64,000 nucleotides of DNA from Aestuariibacter sp. Its GTDB lineage: Bacteria; Pseudomonadota; Gammaproteobacteria; Enterobacterales; Alteromonadaceae. Below are positions 52,845 to 61,601 of this stretch, in pieces. The translations under genes and the position numbers were made by a program. The stretch covers positions 2,972,957 to 3,036,956 of the forward strand of contig CP051238.1 in assembly GCA_017794925.1 (NCBI GenBank). The letters are read 5' to 3'. A model generated the notes under the pieces. That model worked only from the letters and a program-made list of their open reading frames with translations. It was not told the DNA's origin and searched no databases. How positions within the stretch are numbered: the first letter of the stretch is position 1; the number at the start of each line of letters is the position of its first letter.

Positions 52845-54053
52845 ATGAAATCTTCTTCTATAGCAAAAGCCGGTATTCCATTGGTAATACTGCTGGTTGC
52901 CATTGTAGTAACTGCGGTAATGATTTTGGGTAAAAAGCCTCCCGAGAAAAAGGAGGTTGAAGAAAAAGCCTTTTTGGTCGATGCACAGCCAGTATTCAGT
53001 GAGCATGTTGAATTTACTGTCAGCTCTCAGGGCAATGTATTACCCAAACATAAAACACAGGTTGCTGCACAGGTAAGCGGGCGTGTTGTCGCGTTGTCAG
53101 ATAACTTCGTGGTAGGGGGCATGTTTCGCAAGGGCGATGTATTACTTACTCTTGAACAGGATGACTATGAAACTGATCTTCGTCTGGCTGAAGCGGAACT
53201 CGCACAGGCAGAAGCTGCGTTAGAAGAAGAAATCGCCCGAGGAAAAGTTGCTGCTGAGGAGTGGCGTTCGGTGAGAAGCGTCGTACCACCAGAGCTGGGC
53301 CTTCGCAAACCACAGTTAGCAAAAGAGCAGGCAAATGTAAAAGCGGCTAAAGCCAAATTGGCAAGAGCTCAGCGCAATTTGTCCAGAACTCAGATTGTTG
53401 CCCCCTATGACGGTATCGTGATCAGTCGAAATGTCGATTTGGGTCAGTATGTATCCACCGGGGCACAGGTCGGAGAGCTATATGGCACCAGCATAGCGGA
53501 AGTGCGTTTGCCGCTAACAGATGCAGATTTGGCATTCATTGATTTGTCGGCTGGCGTAAAAGAACAAAATCCGGTTTCAATTTCAGCTGTGGTTGGCGGG
53601 AAGTTTCATCAATGGCACGGTCGTCTGGTGAGAAGTGAGGGCGTGCTCGACACCACTAATCGCCTGATTTATGCCGTTGTGGAGGTTACCGACCCCTATG
53701 GACGTGACGATGCAGATTTACACCCGGTACCGTTGCGATTTGGTCAGTTTGTTCAGGCCACGGTCAGTGGAACCCAGGCCCAGACACTGATTGTTATTCC
53801 TCGTAGTTTATTGCGACTTGACGGTTCAGTGCTGGTAGTAAGCGAAGACAACACCTTGTCTATTCGCAACGTGACTATTGCCCGTTCAAGCCCTGAACAT
53901 GTTTATGTGTCTGAGGGCCTTGAAAGCGGCGATAAAGTTATCCGTAGTGCGGTTCCCAATCCGTTCGACGGTATGCCTGTTCGTATTGCAGGGGAAGATC
54001 CTGCTAAGGACGATGTAGCGGATGAATCGGCGACATTGAGTACGGGAGAATAA
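52845..54053 (+). CDS. RND periplasmic adaptor (membrane-anchored)
   Basis: 402 residues. A signal anchor (AGIPLVILLVAIVVTAVMIL) is followed by lipoyl halves, a coiled-coil hairpin rich in Ala and Glu (LAEAELAQAEAALEEEIARG), and barrel domains. The end is acidic. ATG 52845 lies behind GGGTGA; an upstream ATG at 52815 would extend it by ten residues. Three bases separate it from the permease. Confidence 0.9.
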   Translation: MKSSSIAKAGIPLVILLVAIVVTAVMILGKKPPEKKEVEEKAFLVDAQPVFSEHVEFTVSSQGNVLPKHKTQVAAQVSGRVVALSDNFVVGGMFRKGDVLLTLEQDDYETDLRLAEAELAQAEAALEEEIARGKVAAEEWRSVRSVVPPELGLRKPQLAKEQANVKAAKAKLARAQRNLSRTQIVAPYDGIVISRNVDLGQYVSTGAQVGELYGTSIAEVRLPLTDADLAFIDLSAGVKEQNPVSISAVVGGKFHQWHGRLVRSEGVLDTTNRLIYAVVEVTDPYGRDDADLHPVPLRFGQFVQATVSGTQAQTLIVIPRSLLRLDGSVLVVSEDNTLSIRNVTIARSSPEHVYVSEGLESGDKVIRSAVPNPFDGMPVRIAGEDPAKDDVADESATLSTGE

Positions 54054-54056
54054 CCC

Positions 54057-57000
54057 ATGCAATCCTATAACACGCATTCAGGCATGATTGCCTGGTTCGC
54101 CCGTAATAATGTGGCGGCAAACCTGTTTATGTGGATACTGCTGATTGGCGGTATTTTCGGTGCCATGTCCATTCAAAAGCAGGTATTCCCCAATTTTGAA
54201 GTGAATATTATTTCTGTGCGCGTACCATATTTAGGTGCAGCTCCACAGGAAGTGGAAGAGGGTGTTCTTTTAAAGGTAGAAGACGCCATAAAAGACCTCG
54301 ATGGTATTAAGAAGATCACATCTACTGCTGTTGAAGGCATGGGCTCTGTCACGATTGAAGTCGAAGAAGACTACGACGTACAACTTGTGCTCGATGAGGT
54401 AAAAGCACAGGTCGACGCCATTCCCAGTTTCCCCGGCAATACGGAAAAGCCGATTGTCTACCGCACAAAATTTTTACAGGACGTAATGTGGATTGCTGTG
54501 TATGGCGATGCCAGCGAACGAGAACTCAAAGAGTTTGCCAAAAACTTACGTGATGATGTTGCCAATTTACCGGGTATCTCGAATGTTCAGGTCGTAGGCG
54601 ATCGAGATTATGAGATCTCTATTGAACTGTCTGAATACACGCTTCAAAAATACAATCTGACCTTTTCTGAGGTGGTCAATGCGGTTCGTCAGTCGTCAGT
54701 GGATTTGCCGGGAGGCGCGATAAAGTCCGATAACGGCAATATTTTGCTGAGAACCAAAGGGCAGGCTTATACCGGTTATGAATTTGCTCAGGTTGTGTTA
54801 CTCACCAGAGCTGACGGGAGCCGGTTAACCCTGGGCGATATTGCCACGATCGATGATGGCTTTGTTGAAGACCCACAATATGCCATGTTTGATAACAAAC
54901 CGGCCGTTAACATTCGCGTGCGTGCAGTGGGTGATCAAAACGCACTCGAGATCTCAAAGGAAGTAAATCAATACCTGGAGATAAACAAGAAAGAGTTCCC
55001 CGCCAACATTCAGGCAGACTCCTGGGGCGATTCTTCTTTTTATCTCGCTGATCGTTTAAACATGATGCTGGAAAATATGTTTTGGGGTGGGGTACTGGTA
55101 TTTCTGGTGTTGTCCTTGTTCCTGAAGATTAAATTAGCCTTCTGGGTCATGGTTGGCTTGCCGGTTTGTTTCCTGGGAACATTAATGGTGCTGCCTATGG
55201 ATATGATGGGCGTCTCTATAAATATGCTGAGCTTGTTTGCTTTTATTCTTGTACTGGGGATCGTGGTGGATGATGCCATTATCATGGGCGAGTCCGCCTA
55301 TTCCGAGATAGATGCTAAAGGGCACAGCACCGACAATGTCATTGCTGGCGTTAAGAAAGTGGCGATGCCAGCGACATTCGGGGTGTTAACCACGATCGCG
55401 GCATTTTCGCCTATGTTAATGGTATCTGGCCCTTTTGGTGTTATTTGGAAAACGATCGGGCTGGTGGTCATCGTCTGTCTGGTCTTTTCGTTAATTGAGT
55501 CGAAATTGATTTTACCGGCTCACCTTGCACACATGAAAATGAAGCCTTACGACCCCGCCAAGGCCAACGCTTTCCAACGCTTCCGCGACTTCTTTAGTGA
55601 AGGGATAAAGACGTTTATTCGAAACACCTATGCGCCGTTTTTACAAAAAGCAGTGAAGTTCCGCTATGTTACACTGGCGACGTTTGTCAGCATGCTGATT
55701 TTGACCTTTGGGTTGTTTAAGGGGGATTGGGTTCGTTTCGTGTTTTTCCCGACTATTCCTAGTGACTTTGTACAGGCCCGCGTTGAATTGGAGCCTGGAT
55801 CATCGCTTTCGCAGCGGGATAAGGTTATGGATACCATGCTGGAAGCTATGTATCGAATGGATGCGAAATTGATACAGGAAACCGGTCAGGGTGTGGTGAA
55901 ACACGCAGTGGCGTTTGACAGTGGTTCGCTGGGGGGGCAGGTCTTTGTAGAGCTGACCAAAGGCGAAGCCCGAGATATGACAGACACGGAAATTCAGGCG
56001 CGCTGGCGCGATGAAATGCCTGAGCTGGCTGGTGTTAAGACGTTGAGCTTCGCGTCTCCCGGCGGACCCGGTGGAGGCTCTGATTTAAGCTTTGAGTTCA
56101 GCTCAGCGCATATTGACGATCTGGAGAAAATAAGCCGGGATGTGAAAGCGGCTCTGGCCGAGTACAACGGTGTATCAGATATTAATGACACCTTTGCGGG
56201 TGGTTCTGACGAAATTCAATTGCAACTTAAACCTCAAGCCGAAGCGTTAGGGATTACCTTGCAGCAACTGGGTCAGCAGGTGCGTTATGGCTTCTATGGT
56301 GCGGAAGTACAGCGTATCCAGCGTGATGATGAAGAAGTTAAAGTGATGGTGCGTTACCCTCAGGATGCCAGAAATTCTGTTGGGCATCTTGAAACTATGC
56401 GAGTCAGAGCGCCAAATGGTCAGGACGTTCCGTTTGATCAAGTTGCTGATATCAACATGGGTAAAGGGTATGACTCAATTATTCGTGTAGACGGCAAACG
56501 CTCTGTAACGGTGTCTGCTGCAGTGAATGCCGATTTGGTAGAGCCCAACAAAGTGACTATGGAAATGATTGGTCAGGTCATTCCCGATATCTTAAAGCGA
56601 TACCCGCGGGTTGAATTTAAGCTGCAGGGGAACTCACGTGAACAGATGGAAGCAATGGGGTCGTTGGCCAAAGGGTTGTTATTCGCATTGTTTGCCATTT
56701 ACGCATTGTTGGCGGTGCCTCTTCGGTCATACAGCCAACCGTTAATAATAATGTCAGTGATTCCATTTGGTATCTTTGGCGCCATTGTTGGCCATTTATT
56801 ATTAGGCCATGCGGTCAGTGTACTGTCTATTTGCGGCATCATTGCGCTGTCTGGGGTAGTGGTAAACGACAGCTTAATTATGGTTGATTTTGTCAACCGG
56901 GCTCGCGCTGAAGGTCACAGGCTAATTGACGCCGCTATTAATGCCGGTACACAGCGATTCAGAGCCATTATTCTTACCTCGCTGACAACTTTCATGGGCT

Positions 57001-57215
57001 TAGTACCCATTATGTTCGAGCGTAGTTTGCAAGCGCAGGTCGTGATCCCAATGGCGATTTCACTGGCTTTCGGTATATTGTTTGCGACGGTAATCACACT
57101 CTTGTTGGTACCTGCACTGTACGTGATTCTTGATGATATTCGACAGCTATTTAAAAAGCCCCAACCGGCATCAGAAAATATGGCATCAGTGCATGAAGAA
57201 ATAGCCGCAAAATAA
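54057..57215 (+). CDS. RND efflux permease (AcrB-like)
   Basis: 1052 residues. N-terminal amphipathic start, large porter loop (FPNFEVNIISVRVPYLGAAPQEVEEGV), TM4 relay LGIVVDDAIIMGESAYSEIDAKG with paired aspartates, and VMLAVPL-type late segments (LLAVPLRSYSQPLIIMSVIPFGIFGA). It resembles the VexB/CusA-like hydrophobe exporters of marine bacteria with a single permease. The outer-membrane channel is not in the window. Substrate unknown. Confidence 0.92.
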   Translation: MQSYNTHSGMIAWFARNNVAANLFMWILLIGGIFGAMSIQKQVFPNFEVNIISVRVPYLGAAPQEVEEGVLLKVEDAIKDLDGIKKITSTAVEGMGSVTIEVEEDYDVQLVLDEVKAQVDAIPSFPGNTEKPIVYRTKFLQDVMWIAVYGDASERELKEFAKNLRDDVANLPGISNVQVVGDRDYEISIELSEYTLQKYNLTFSEVVNAVRQSSVDLPGGAIKSDNGNILLRTKGQAYTGYEFAQVVLLTRADGSRLTLGDIATIDDGFVEDPQYAMFDNKPAVNIRVRAVGDQNALEISKEVNQYLEINKKEFPANIQADSWGDSSFYLADRLNMMLENMFWGGVLVFLVLSLFLKIKLAFWVMVGLPVCFLGTLMVLPMDMMGVSINMLSLFAFILVLGIVVDDAIIMGESAYSEIDAKGHSTDNVIAGVKKVAMPATFGVLTTIAAFSPMLMVSGPFGVIWKTIGLVVIVCLVFSLIESKLILPAHLAHMKMKPYDPAKANAFQRFRDFFSEGIKTFIRNTYAPFLQKAVKFRYVTLATFVSMLILTFGLFKGDWVRFVFFPTIPSDFVQARVELEPGSSLSQRDKVMDTMLEAMYRMDAKLIQETGQGVVKHAVAFDSGSLGGQVFVELTKGEARDMTDTEIQARWRDEMPELAGVKTLSFASPGGPGGGSDLSFEFSSAHIDDLEKISRDVKAALAEYNGVSDINDTFAGGSDEIQLQLKPQAEALGITLQQLGQQVRYGFYGAEVQRIQRDDEEVKVMVRYPQDARNSVGHLETMRVRAPNGQDVPFDQVADINMGKGYDSIIRVDGKRSVTVSAAVNADLVEPNKVTMEMIGQVIPDILKRYPRVEFKLQGNSREQMEAMGSLAKGLLFALFAIYALLAVPLRSYSQPLIIMSVIPFGIFGAIVGHLLLGHAVSVLSICGIIALSGVVVNDSLIMVDFVNRARAEGHRLIDAAINAGTQRFRAIILTSLTTFMGLVPIMFERSLQAQVVIPMAISLAFGILFATVITLLLVPALYVILDDIRQLFKKPQPASENMASVHEEIAAK

Positions 57216-57226
57216 ATTTGTCTTTT

Positions 57227-57269
57227 AAAACACTGTATTTGCTAATAAAGCAGGTACAGTGTTTTTTTT
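57227..57269 (+). terminator. Terminator of the second RND operon
   Basis: AAAACACTGTA (57227-57237) and TACAGTGTTTT, followed by more T, around a 17-base loop. Confidence 0.85.
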
Positions 57270-57329
57270 GCCTCTTAAAATAATTCGGTTTATTTTGAAA
57301 CATACTGTCTGTTTATTGCACATTTTTGC

Positions 57330-57370
57330 TTGATTGCTGTCTGGATATACAGTACTGTATATCCAGACAA
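57330..57370 (+). promoter_or_regulatory. SOS promoter with a 32-base LexA palindrome
   Basis: TTGATT (57330-57335), 17 bases, TACTGT (57353-57358). A perfect LexA box CTGTCTGGATATACAG (57337-57352) and a second CTGTATATCCAGACAA (57355-57370, one mismatch) are mirror images; together 57338-57369 is a perfect 32-base palindrome covering the spacer and -10. The same -10 hexamer is used by the sulA-like promoter. Confidence 0.85.
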
Positions 57371-57384
57371 GTAAGAGGTGTGTT

Positions 57385-57750
57385 ATGAATACAGGATTAA
57401 AAACTATTGATGATCTGATTCTGCGTCACGGTATTAAAACCGATGAATCCCAAGACACGTTCCAGCAAGTGATGAGTTGGAGCGGTAACGATCCTCGTGT
57501 AGCACATTACAAGCTACCTTTTTGTTTTTATCAGCTAATTACCAATCTACCCGCAACGCAAAATGTGACGTTACACCATTTTTATTTGCCACACCGTAAA
57601 GCACGGTTAGCCAGCTTTTTAATTAATGCACAAGGCAGAATTATTGAGCAGGTATACTATCAGCGTGATGCCAAATACGTGAAAGCAAGTAAAAAGTTAC
57701 AGTCGTTAGTGCAATCTGCATACTTATCGTCTAACCGGGTAGCGGCATAA
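57385..57750 (+). CDS. SOS-regulated small protein of unknown function
   Basis: 121 residues, not recognised. ATG 57385 follows AAGAGGTG and lies 15 bases after the LexA palindrome. No signal peptide or membrane segment. The C-terminal half is basic (RIIEQVYYQRDAKYVKASKKLQ), the middle holds FCFYQLITNLPATQNVTLHHFYLPHRKARLASFLINAQG. The organisation with paired LexA sites predicts tight repression and induction on DNA damage. Its role, for example a damage-checkpoint or DNA-binding factor, is not proposed. Confidence 0.8.
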   Translation: MNTGLKTIDDLILRHGIKTDESQDTFQQVMSWSGNDPRVAHYKLPFCFYQLITNLPATQNVTLHHFYLPHRKARLASFLINAQGRIIEQVYYQRDAKYVKASKKLQSLVQSAYLSSNRVAA

Positions 57751-57870
57751 AACGCAGTTAAACAATGGGTTAACGTAAGTAATAAGCCTATTTAGAGTTG
57801 CTGTAAGATAAATGTCATTGTTATTTGTATTTGATTGGCGATAATCGATGTTCCATTTGGAGGAACATAC

Positions 57871-58374
57871 GTGAAAGTCTATTTTTCGCACGGTAAAGAA
57901 AGTGGCCCTTGGGGTACTAAAATCCGCTTTTTAGCAGATATCGCTGAAGAGATGGGATGTCAGGTTGAAAGTGTTGACTATTCAGCCACCCTTGATCCTG
58001 AAGTGCGGGTTGCCATGCTGCAGGATAAGCTTCCTGCTGATAATGCGGAAGTTGTGCTGGTTGGCTCAAGCATGGGGGGATACGTTTCCCTGGTGTCGGC
58101 ATTGGACTATAACGTGAAAGGGATCTTCCTGTTAGCGCCAGCGGTATACATGCCCCAGTATGCAAAGCAAACATACCCGGTTAAATGCGCAGTCGCTTGT
58201 GTGCATGGCTGGCAAGACGAGGTGATACCCGTAGAAAATGTCCTGAAATTTGCGAGGGAGCAAAGCGCAAGCCTTCATCTTGTGCCTGGCGATCATCGGT
58301 TGAATGATTCGTTGGAATTGATAGGGCCAATCTTTAAACAGTTTTTATACAGCTGCCTGACAGACAAGCTATGA
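57871..58374 (+). CDS. Small alpha/beta-hydrolase (YcfP/YqiA-like)
   Basis: 167 residues. Nucleophile elbow VGSSMGGYVSL, Asp in VHGWQDEVIPVE and His in PGDHRLND form the triad. Start GTG 57871 is supported by GGAGGA seven bases upstream. The compact size and the Y-F-S-H-G-K-E-S-G opening place it with small serine hydrolases such as YqiA/RbsD-neighbour esterases of unsettled substrate. Adjacent to the SOS gene, with 120 bases between, so not obviously linked. Confidence 0.83.
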   Translation: MKVYFSHGKESGPWGTKIRFLADIAEEMGCQVESVDYSATLDPEVRVAMLQDKLPADNAEVVLVGSSMGGYVSLVSALDYNVKGIFLLAPAVYMPQYAKQTYPVKCAVACVHGWQDEVIPVENVLKFAREQSASLHLVPGDHRLNDSLELIGPIFKQFLYSCLTDKL

Positions 58375-58680
58375 GCTACTAATACGTTTTTGTCTCGTGA
58401 AAAGGTCCTGATAGTTCGATGGTAAGCCTGATAGTGTTGGTTAACTCTGGATTCTCTCTGAATGCTATTAAAGATCAGTCGGACATTATTTTTCCGAGAG
58501 CAAGCGATAATTGCTCGATGCTATCATTATGAAGAATTTAAAGATTTAATTAGATTTTAAAATGTACGTCTATGTAACCGTATATTTAAAAATCGATTAC
58601 TTGCGAATGTTTAGCTGTTTGTTGGGAAATTCGATATTAGGCAGGCGCACTGGAGGGCAGTGCGCCTGCTTTCTCAATAG
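58375..58680. other. Intergenic region with terminator
   Basis: 306 bases without a gene I can support. The only structure is the hairpin at 58641-58669 and a weak inverted repeat GAGCAA/TTGCTC near 58500. Confidence 0.6.
58641..58669. terminator. Terminator between the hydrolase and the aminotransferase
   Basis: GCAGGCGCACT (58641-58651) and AGTGCGCCTGC (58659-58669) form a perfect 11-base stem between convergent genes. T-runs are short. Confidence 0.7.
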
Positions 58681-59877
58681 TTATGCGTTGATAACTTCTA
58701 CCATCGCTTTTGCCAGTGTATCTACGTTAGCCTGGCTGATGCCTGCCACGTTAACACGGCTCGAATCAACGAAATACACGCTGTGTTCGTTGCGCATTTT
58801 CTGAACCTGTTCAGGCGTGATACACAAGAACGAGAACATGCCTTTTTGATCGTTTACAAAACTAAAGTCTTTTTGTGCGCCATATTCCGCCAGCTTGCTA
58901 ACTAACAGACCGCGTAGTGTGCGCATGCGGTTACGCATTTCGTCAACTTCGTTAACCCACTCTTGCTTTAAGGCATCATCTGACAGAATGATATCGACCA
59001 GTGCACCGCCATAGCTAGGTGGCATTGAATAAATACCACGGGCAACGCTCTGGATTTGGCCTTGCGCAACTTTGCGGGTATTGCTGTCTGCACACACAAT
59101 AGCAGCCATACCAACACGTTCGCGGTATAAACCAAAGTTTTTGCTGCATGATGCTGCAATGATGACTTCTGGTAAATTTTCGCAAAGCAAACGAACGCCA
59201 TAGGCATCGTCTTCCAGGCCGTCACCAAAGCCCTGATAGGCAATATCAACAAATGGCAGGAACTCGCGTTCTTTCGCAACGTTCATGACTTCTTTCCATT
59301 GGTCTTTGGTCAGGTCTGCGCCTGTCGGGTTGTGACAGCAACCGTGAAGTAATACCACATCACCTTTATTGACCTTACGCAGACATTCCATCATGGCATC
59401 GAAACGAATTGACGCAGATGCTTTGTCGAAATAGGGGTAGGTTTCAATGGTTAAACCGGCGTTACCAATTAAGGGAATGTGGTTTGCCCAGGTAGGATCG
59501 CTTACCCATACTTTGGTATCGGCATTAACGCGGGTCAGTAACTCGGCTAGAATACGCAATGAGCCACAACCTCCAGGAGCCTGAACAGCCGCAACGCGAT
59601 CGGCCAGAAGTACCGGGCTTTGCGCACCCAGAATAAGTTGCAACATACCGTCGATGAAACCTTGTACACCTTGCGGGGTGATATAGGTTTTCGAAGTTTC
59701 ACGCTCAAGCAGAACTTGCTGCGCTTTTGCTACCGCCGACAGAATAGGGGTATTGCCTTGTTCGTCTTTATAAACACCGACGCCTAAATCAATCTTACTA
59801 GGGTTGTTGTCTTGCTTAAACGCAGCAGATAAACCAAGAATAGGATCCGGGGCAAGTTGGGGTAACACTTCAAACAC
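58681..59877 (-). CDS. tyrB: Aromatic amino acid aminotransferase (AspC/TyrB type)
   Basis: 398 residues. LAPDPILGLSAAFKQDNNPSKIDLGVGVYKDEQG at the N-terminus, GCCHNPTGADLT, DIAYQGFGDGLEDDAYG, and the PLP lysine in AASCSKNFGLYRERVG. These are aspartate/tyrosine transaminase motifs (class Ia). It makes phenylalanine, tyrosine or aspartate from the keto acids. TyrB or AspC cannot be told apart by eye, so the symbol is tentative. Confidence 0.9.
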   Translation of the reverse strand: MFEVLPQLAPDPILGLSAAFKQDNNPSKIDLGVGVYKDEQGNTPILSAVAKAQQVLLERETSKTYITPQGVQGFIDGMLQLILGAQSPVLLADRVAAVQAPGGCGSLRILAELLTRVNADTKVWVSDPTWANHIPLIGNAGLTIETYPYFDKASASIRFDAMMECLRKVNKGDVVLLHGCCHNPTGADLTKDQWKEVMNVAKEREFLPFVDIAYQGFGDGLEDDAYGVRLLCENLPEVIIAASCSKNFGLYRERVGMAAIVCADSNTRKVAQGQIQSVARGIYSMPPSYGGALVDIILSDDALKQEWVNEVDEMRNRMRTLRGLLVSKLAEYGAQKDFSFVNDQKGMFSFLCITPEQVQKMRNEHSVYFVDSSRVNVAGISQANVDTLAKAMVEVINA

Positions 59878-60067
59878 GATATGTCCTCACGATTTCATTA
59901 GTCAATGTTATCAAAGGCTGAAAACGGGCCGGTTGATAACCAGAAAAAGTTAGCAGCGCTAAGTATGTTCTTGGCGTTGCATTAATGTGTGCTAAACGGG
60001 AGTAAACGCACAGGTTGCGCATTATGCCACTAACGACATCAAATACGAATAGAAAATCATCCTAAAA

Positions 60068-60835
60068 TTAGCTGATTTTCCAACTAAAATGTTGCGTTTG
60101 TGCCGGTGTTCCATGCTTTGAATAAGTACATTCATACCAATTTACCTGTTGGTTGCGATCGATAAGCAGTAATGTTGAACTTCGGGTCCCGTATTCATTG
60201 GTCTGAATAAAGACAGGCGACAACGCTTTTTCCCACTCAACAGAAACGCCAGTGTCAGGTAGTTGCTCGTCCGGGGCGGTCGTTGAATCGCGCAATAACG
60301 CAAATAGTTCGTCAACGTTGAGGTGGGAAGCTTGTTGAATATAGCGGCTGAGCGCCTCAGTCCCTTTCAGTGATTTAGGCCAAGGCGTATTGAGTGATGC
60401 GTTTGACAAGGCATGCACCCCGGGTCTTAGGAACTCATGTTGAAATGTGTGACTGTTGAATACGGCCAGGTTCTGATAGTGCCCGAACAATAAATTAAAG
60501 CCGTTATACTGTTCAGCGGTTTCTTCCAGCGTTGTGAGATAACGGCCTGTGAAGGGTTGTTGACTCAGATAGTCCACCACTAAGCCACCCCGGCTTTTTT
60601 TGTCATTCTGTTGCGCAGCCGGATTACGAATATTAGTAAGTGCCGCGATGTGAGCGTTACGCGTAACGCCCATCCAGGTCCCGCCAGCACTTAGATCCTT
60701 ACCCGCCAGCATGTCTTGCGGTGAAGGCCAGAAGTGAGAATGTTCAGTAGGACGGGAATAAAACTCATCGCGGTTAGCTGCAATAATAAGGGGGTAATCG
60801 CGGTGCTGCTTAATTGCTGCAAATATAATACACAT
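60068..60835 (-). CDS. NRDE-family (TANGO2-like) protein
   Basis: 255 residues. MCIIFAAIKQH and AANRDEFYSRPT (the NRDE motif), then AGKDLSAGGTWMGVT, LTNIRNP. The family is widespread but its chemistry is undetermined; TANGO2 in animals affects lipid and heme handling. Divergent from the acyltransferase gene. Confidence 0.88.
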   Translation of the reverse strand: MCIIFAAIKQHRDYPLIIAANRDEFYSRPTEHSHFWPSPQDMLAGKDLSAGGTWMGVTRNAHIAALTNIRNPAAQQNDKKSRGGLVVDYLSQQPFTGRYLTTLEETAEQYNGFNLLFGHYQNLAVFNSHTFQHEFLRPGVHALSNASLNTPWPKSLKGTEALSRYIQQASHLNVDELFALLRDSTTAPDEQLPDTGVSVEWEKALSPVFIQTNEYGTRSSTLLLIDRNQQVNWYECTYSKHGTPAQTQHFSWKIS

Positions 60836-60980
60836 GCTACTGCCGAAGAAATGTTGTCATTGAATTTGTTCTCGTGCCGGAGTGTATCAAATTGGTTTAA
60901 ATTCAATAGCGGTAATGCGCTGATTATTCCCAATTATGCTACGATTGGGACAGAATAATCATAACGATAAAAGGTTTTCC

Positions 60981-61601
60981 ATGCTCGATAAGCAGTCTTT
61001 TGCATGTTACACATTACCTGAGGCTGTGCCTCACCGGACGCCTGGTTGGATAGGTCGGATGTGCCAGTGGTGGCTGGACAAACGCGGTTGGACAATTGAC
61101 GGACAGATGGCCAATGAACCCAAAATGGTGATTGCCGTCGCACCCCATACGTCTAATTGGGATTTCATTCTTGGTGTGGCCGTGATGTTCGCTATCGGTA
61201 TTCGCTTATCGTTTTTTGGTAAACATACTATTTTTGTGCCGCCTTTAGGGTATTTTATGCGAAAAATTGGCGGGATCCCGGTGGAGCGTAGTCAGGCTCA
61301 TGGGGTGGTGCAAAATATTGCGCGACAGATATCGGAAACTGACAAACTGGTATTAGCATTAGCCCCCGAAGGTACAAGAAAAGCGGTATTCCCATGGAAA
61401 AGCGGCTTTCTTTACATAGCACAAACCGCTAGAATCCCCATTCAGTGTGTAGGATTGGACTATCGACGCAAAGCGTTGGTGTTTGGTCCGGTTCTTACCG
61501 TATCCGATGACTTAGTATCATCAATGGACGATATTTACGCTTTTTACCGCACCATTGATGCCAAGTATCCACAGCAAACAGTAACGGAGCCCAACGCGTG
61601 A
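60981..61601 (+). CDS. 1-acyl-glycerol-3-phosphate acyltransferase-like protein
   Basis: 206 residues. Motif I is APHTSNWD (a HxxxxD variant), motif III EGTRK, as in PlsC-like acyltransferases; the sequence is shorter and lacks a clear N-terminal membrane segment. It resembles the small acyltransferases of glycerol-phosphate or lipid A type. ATG 60981 follows AAGG. Its stop overlaps the next GTG. Confidence 0.8.
   Translation: MLDKQSFACYTLPEAVPHRTPGWIGRMCQWWLDKRGWTIDGQMANEPKMVIAVAPHTSNWDFILGVAVMFAIGIRLSFFGKHTIFVPPLGYFMRKIGGIPVERSQAHGVVQNIARQISETDKLVLALAPEGTRKAVFPWKSGFLYIAQTARIPIQCVGLDYRRKALVFGPVLTVSDDLVSSMDDIYAFYRTIDAKYPQQTVTEPNA

Noticed and set aside
57301..57320. Extra LexA-like half site further upstream of the SOS gene
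   Set aside because: CTGTCTGTTTATTGCA keeps only the first half and lies upstream of the -35.
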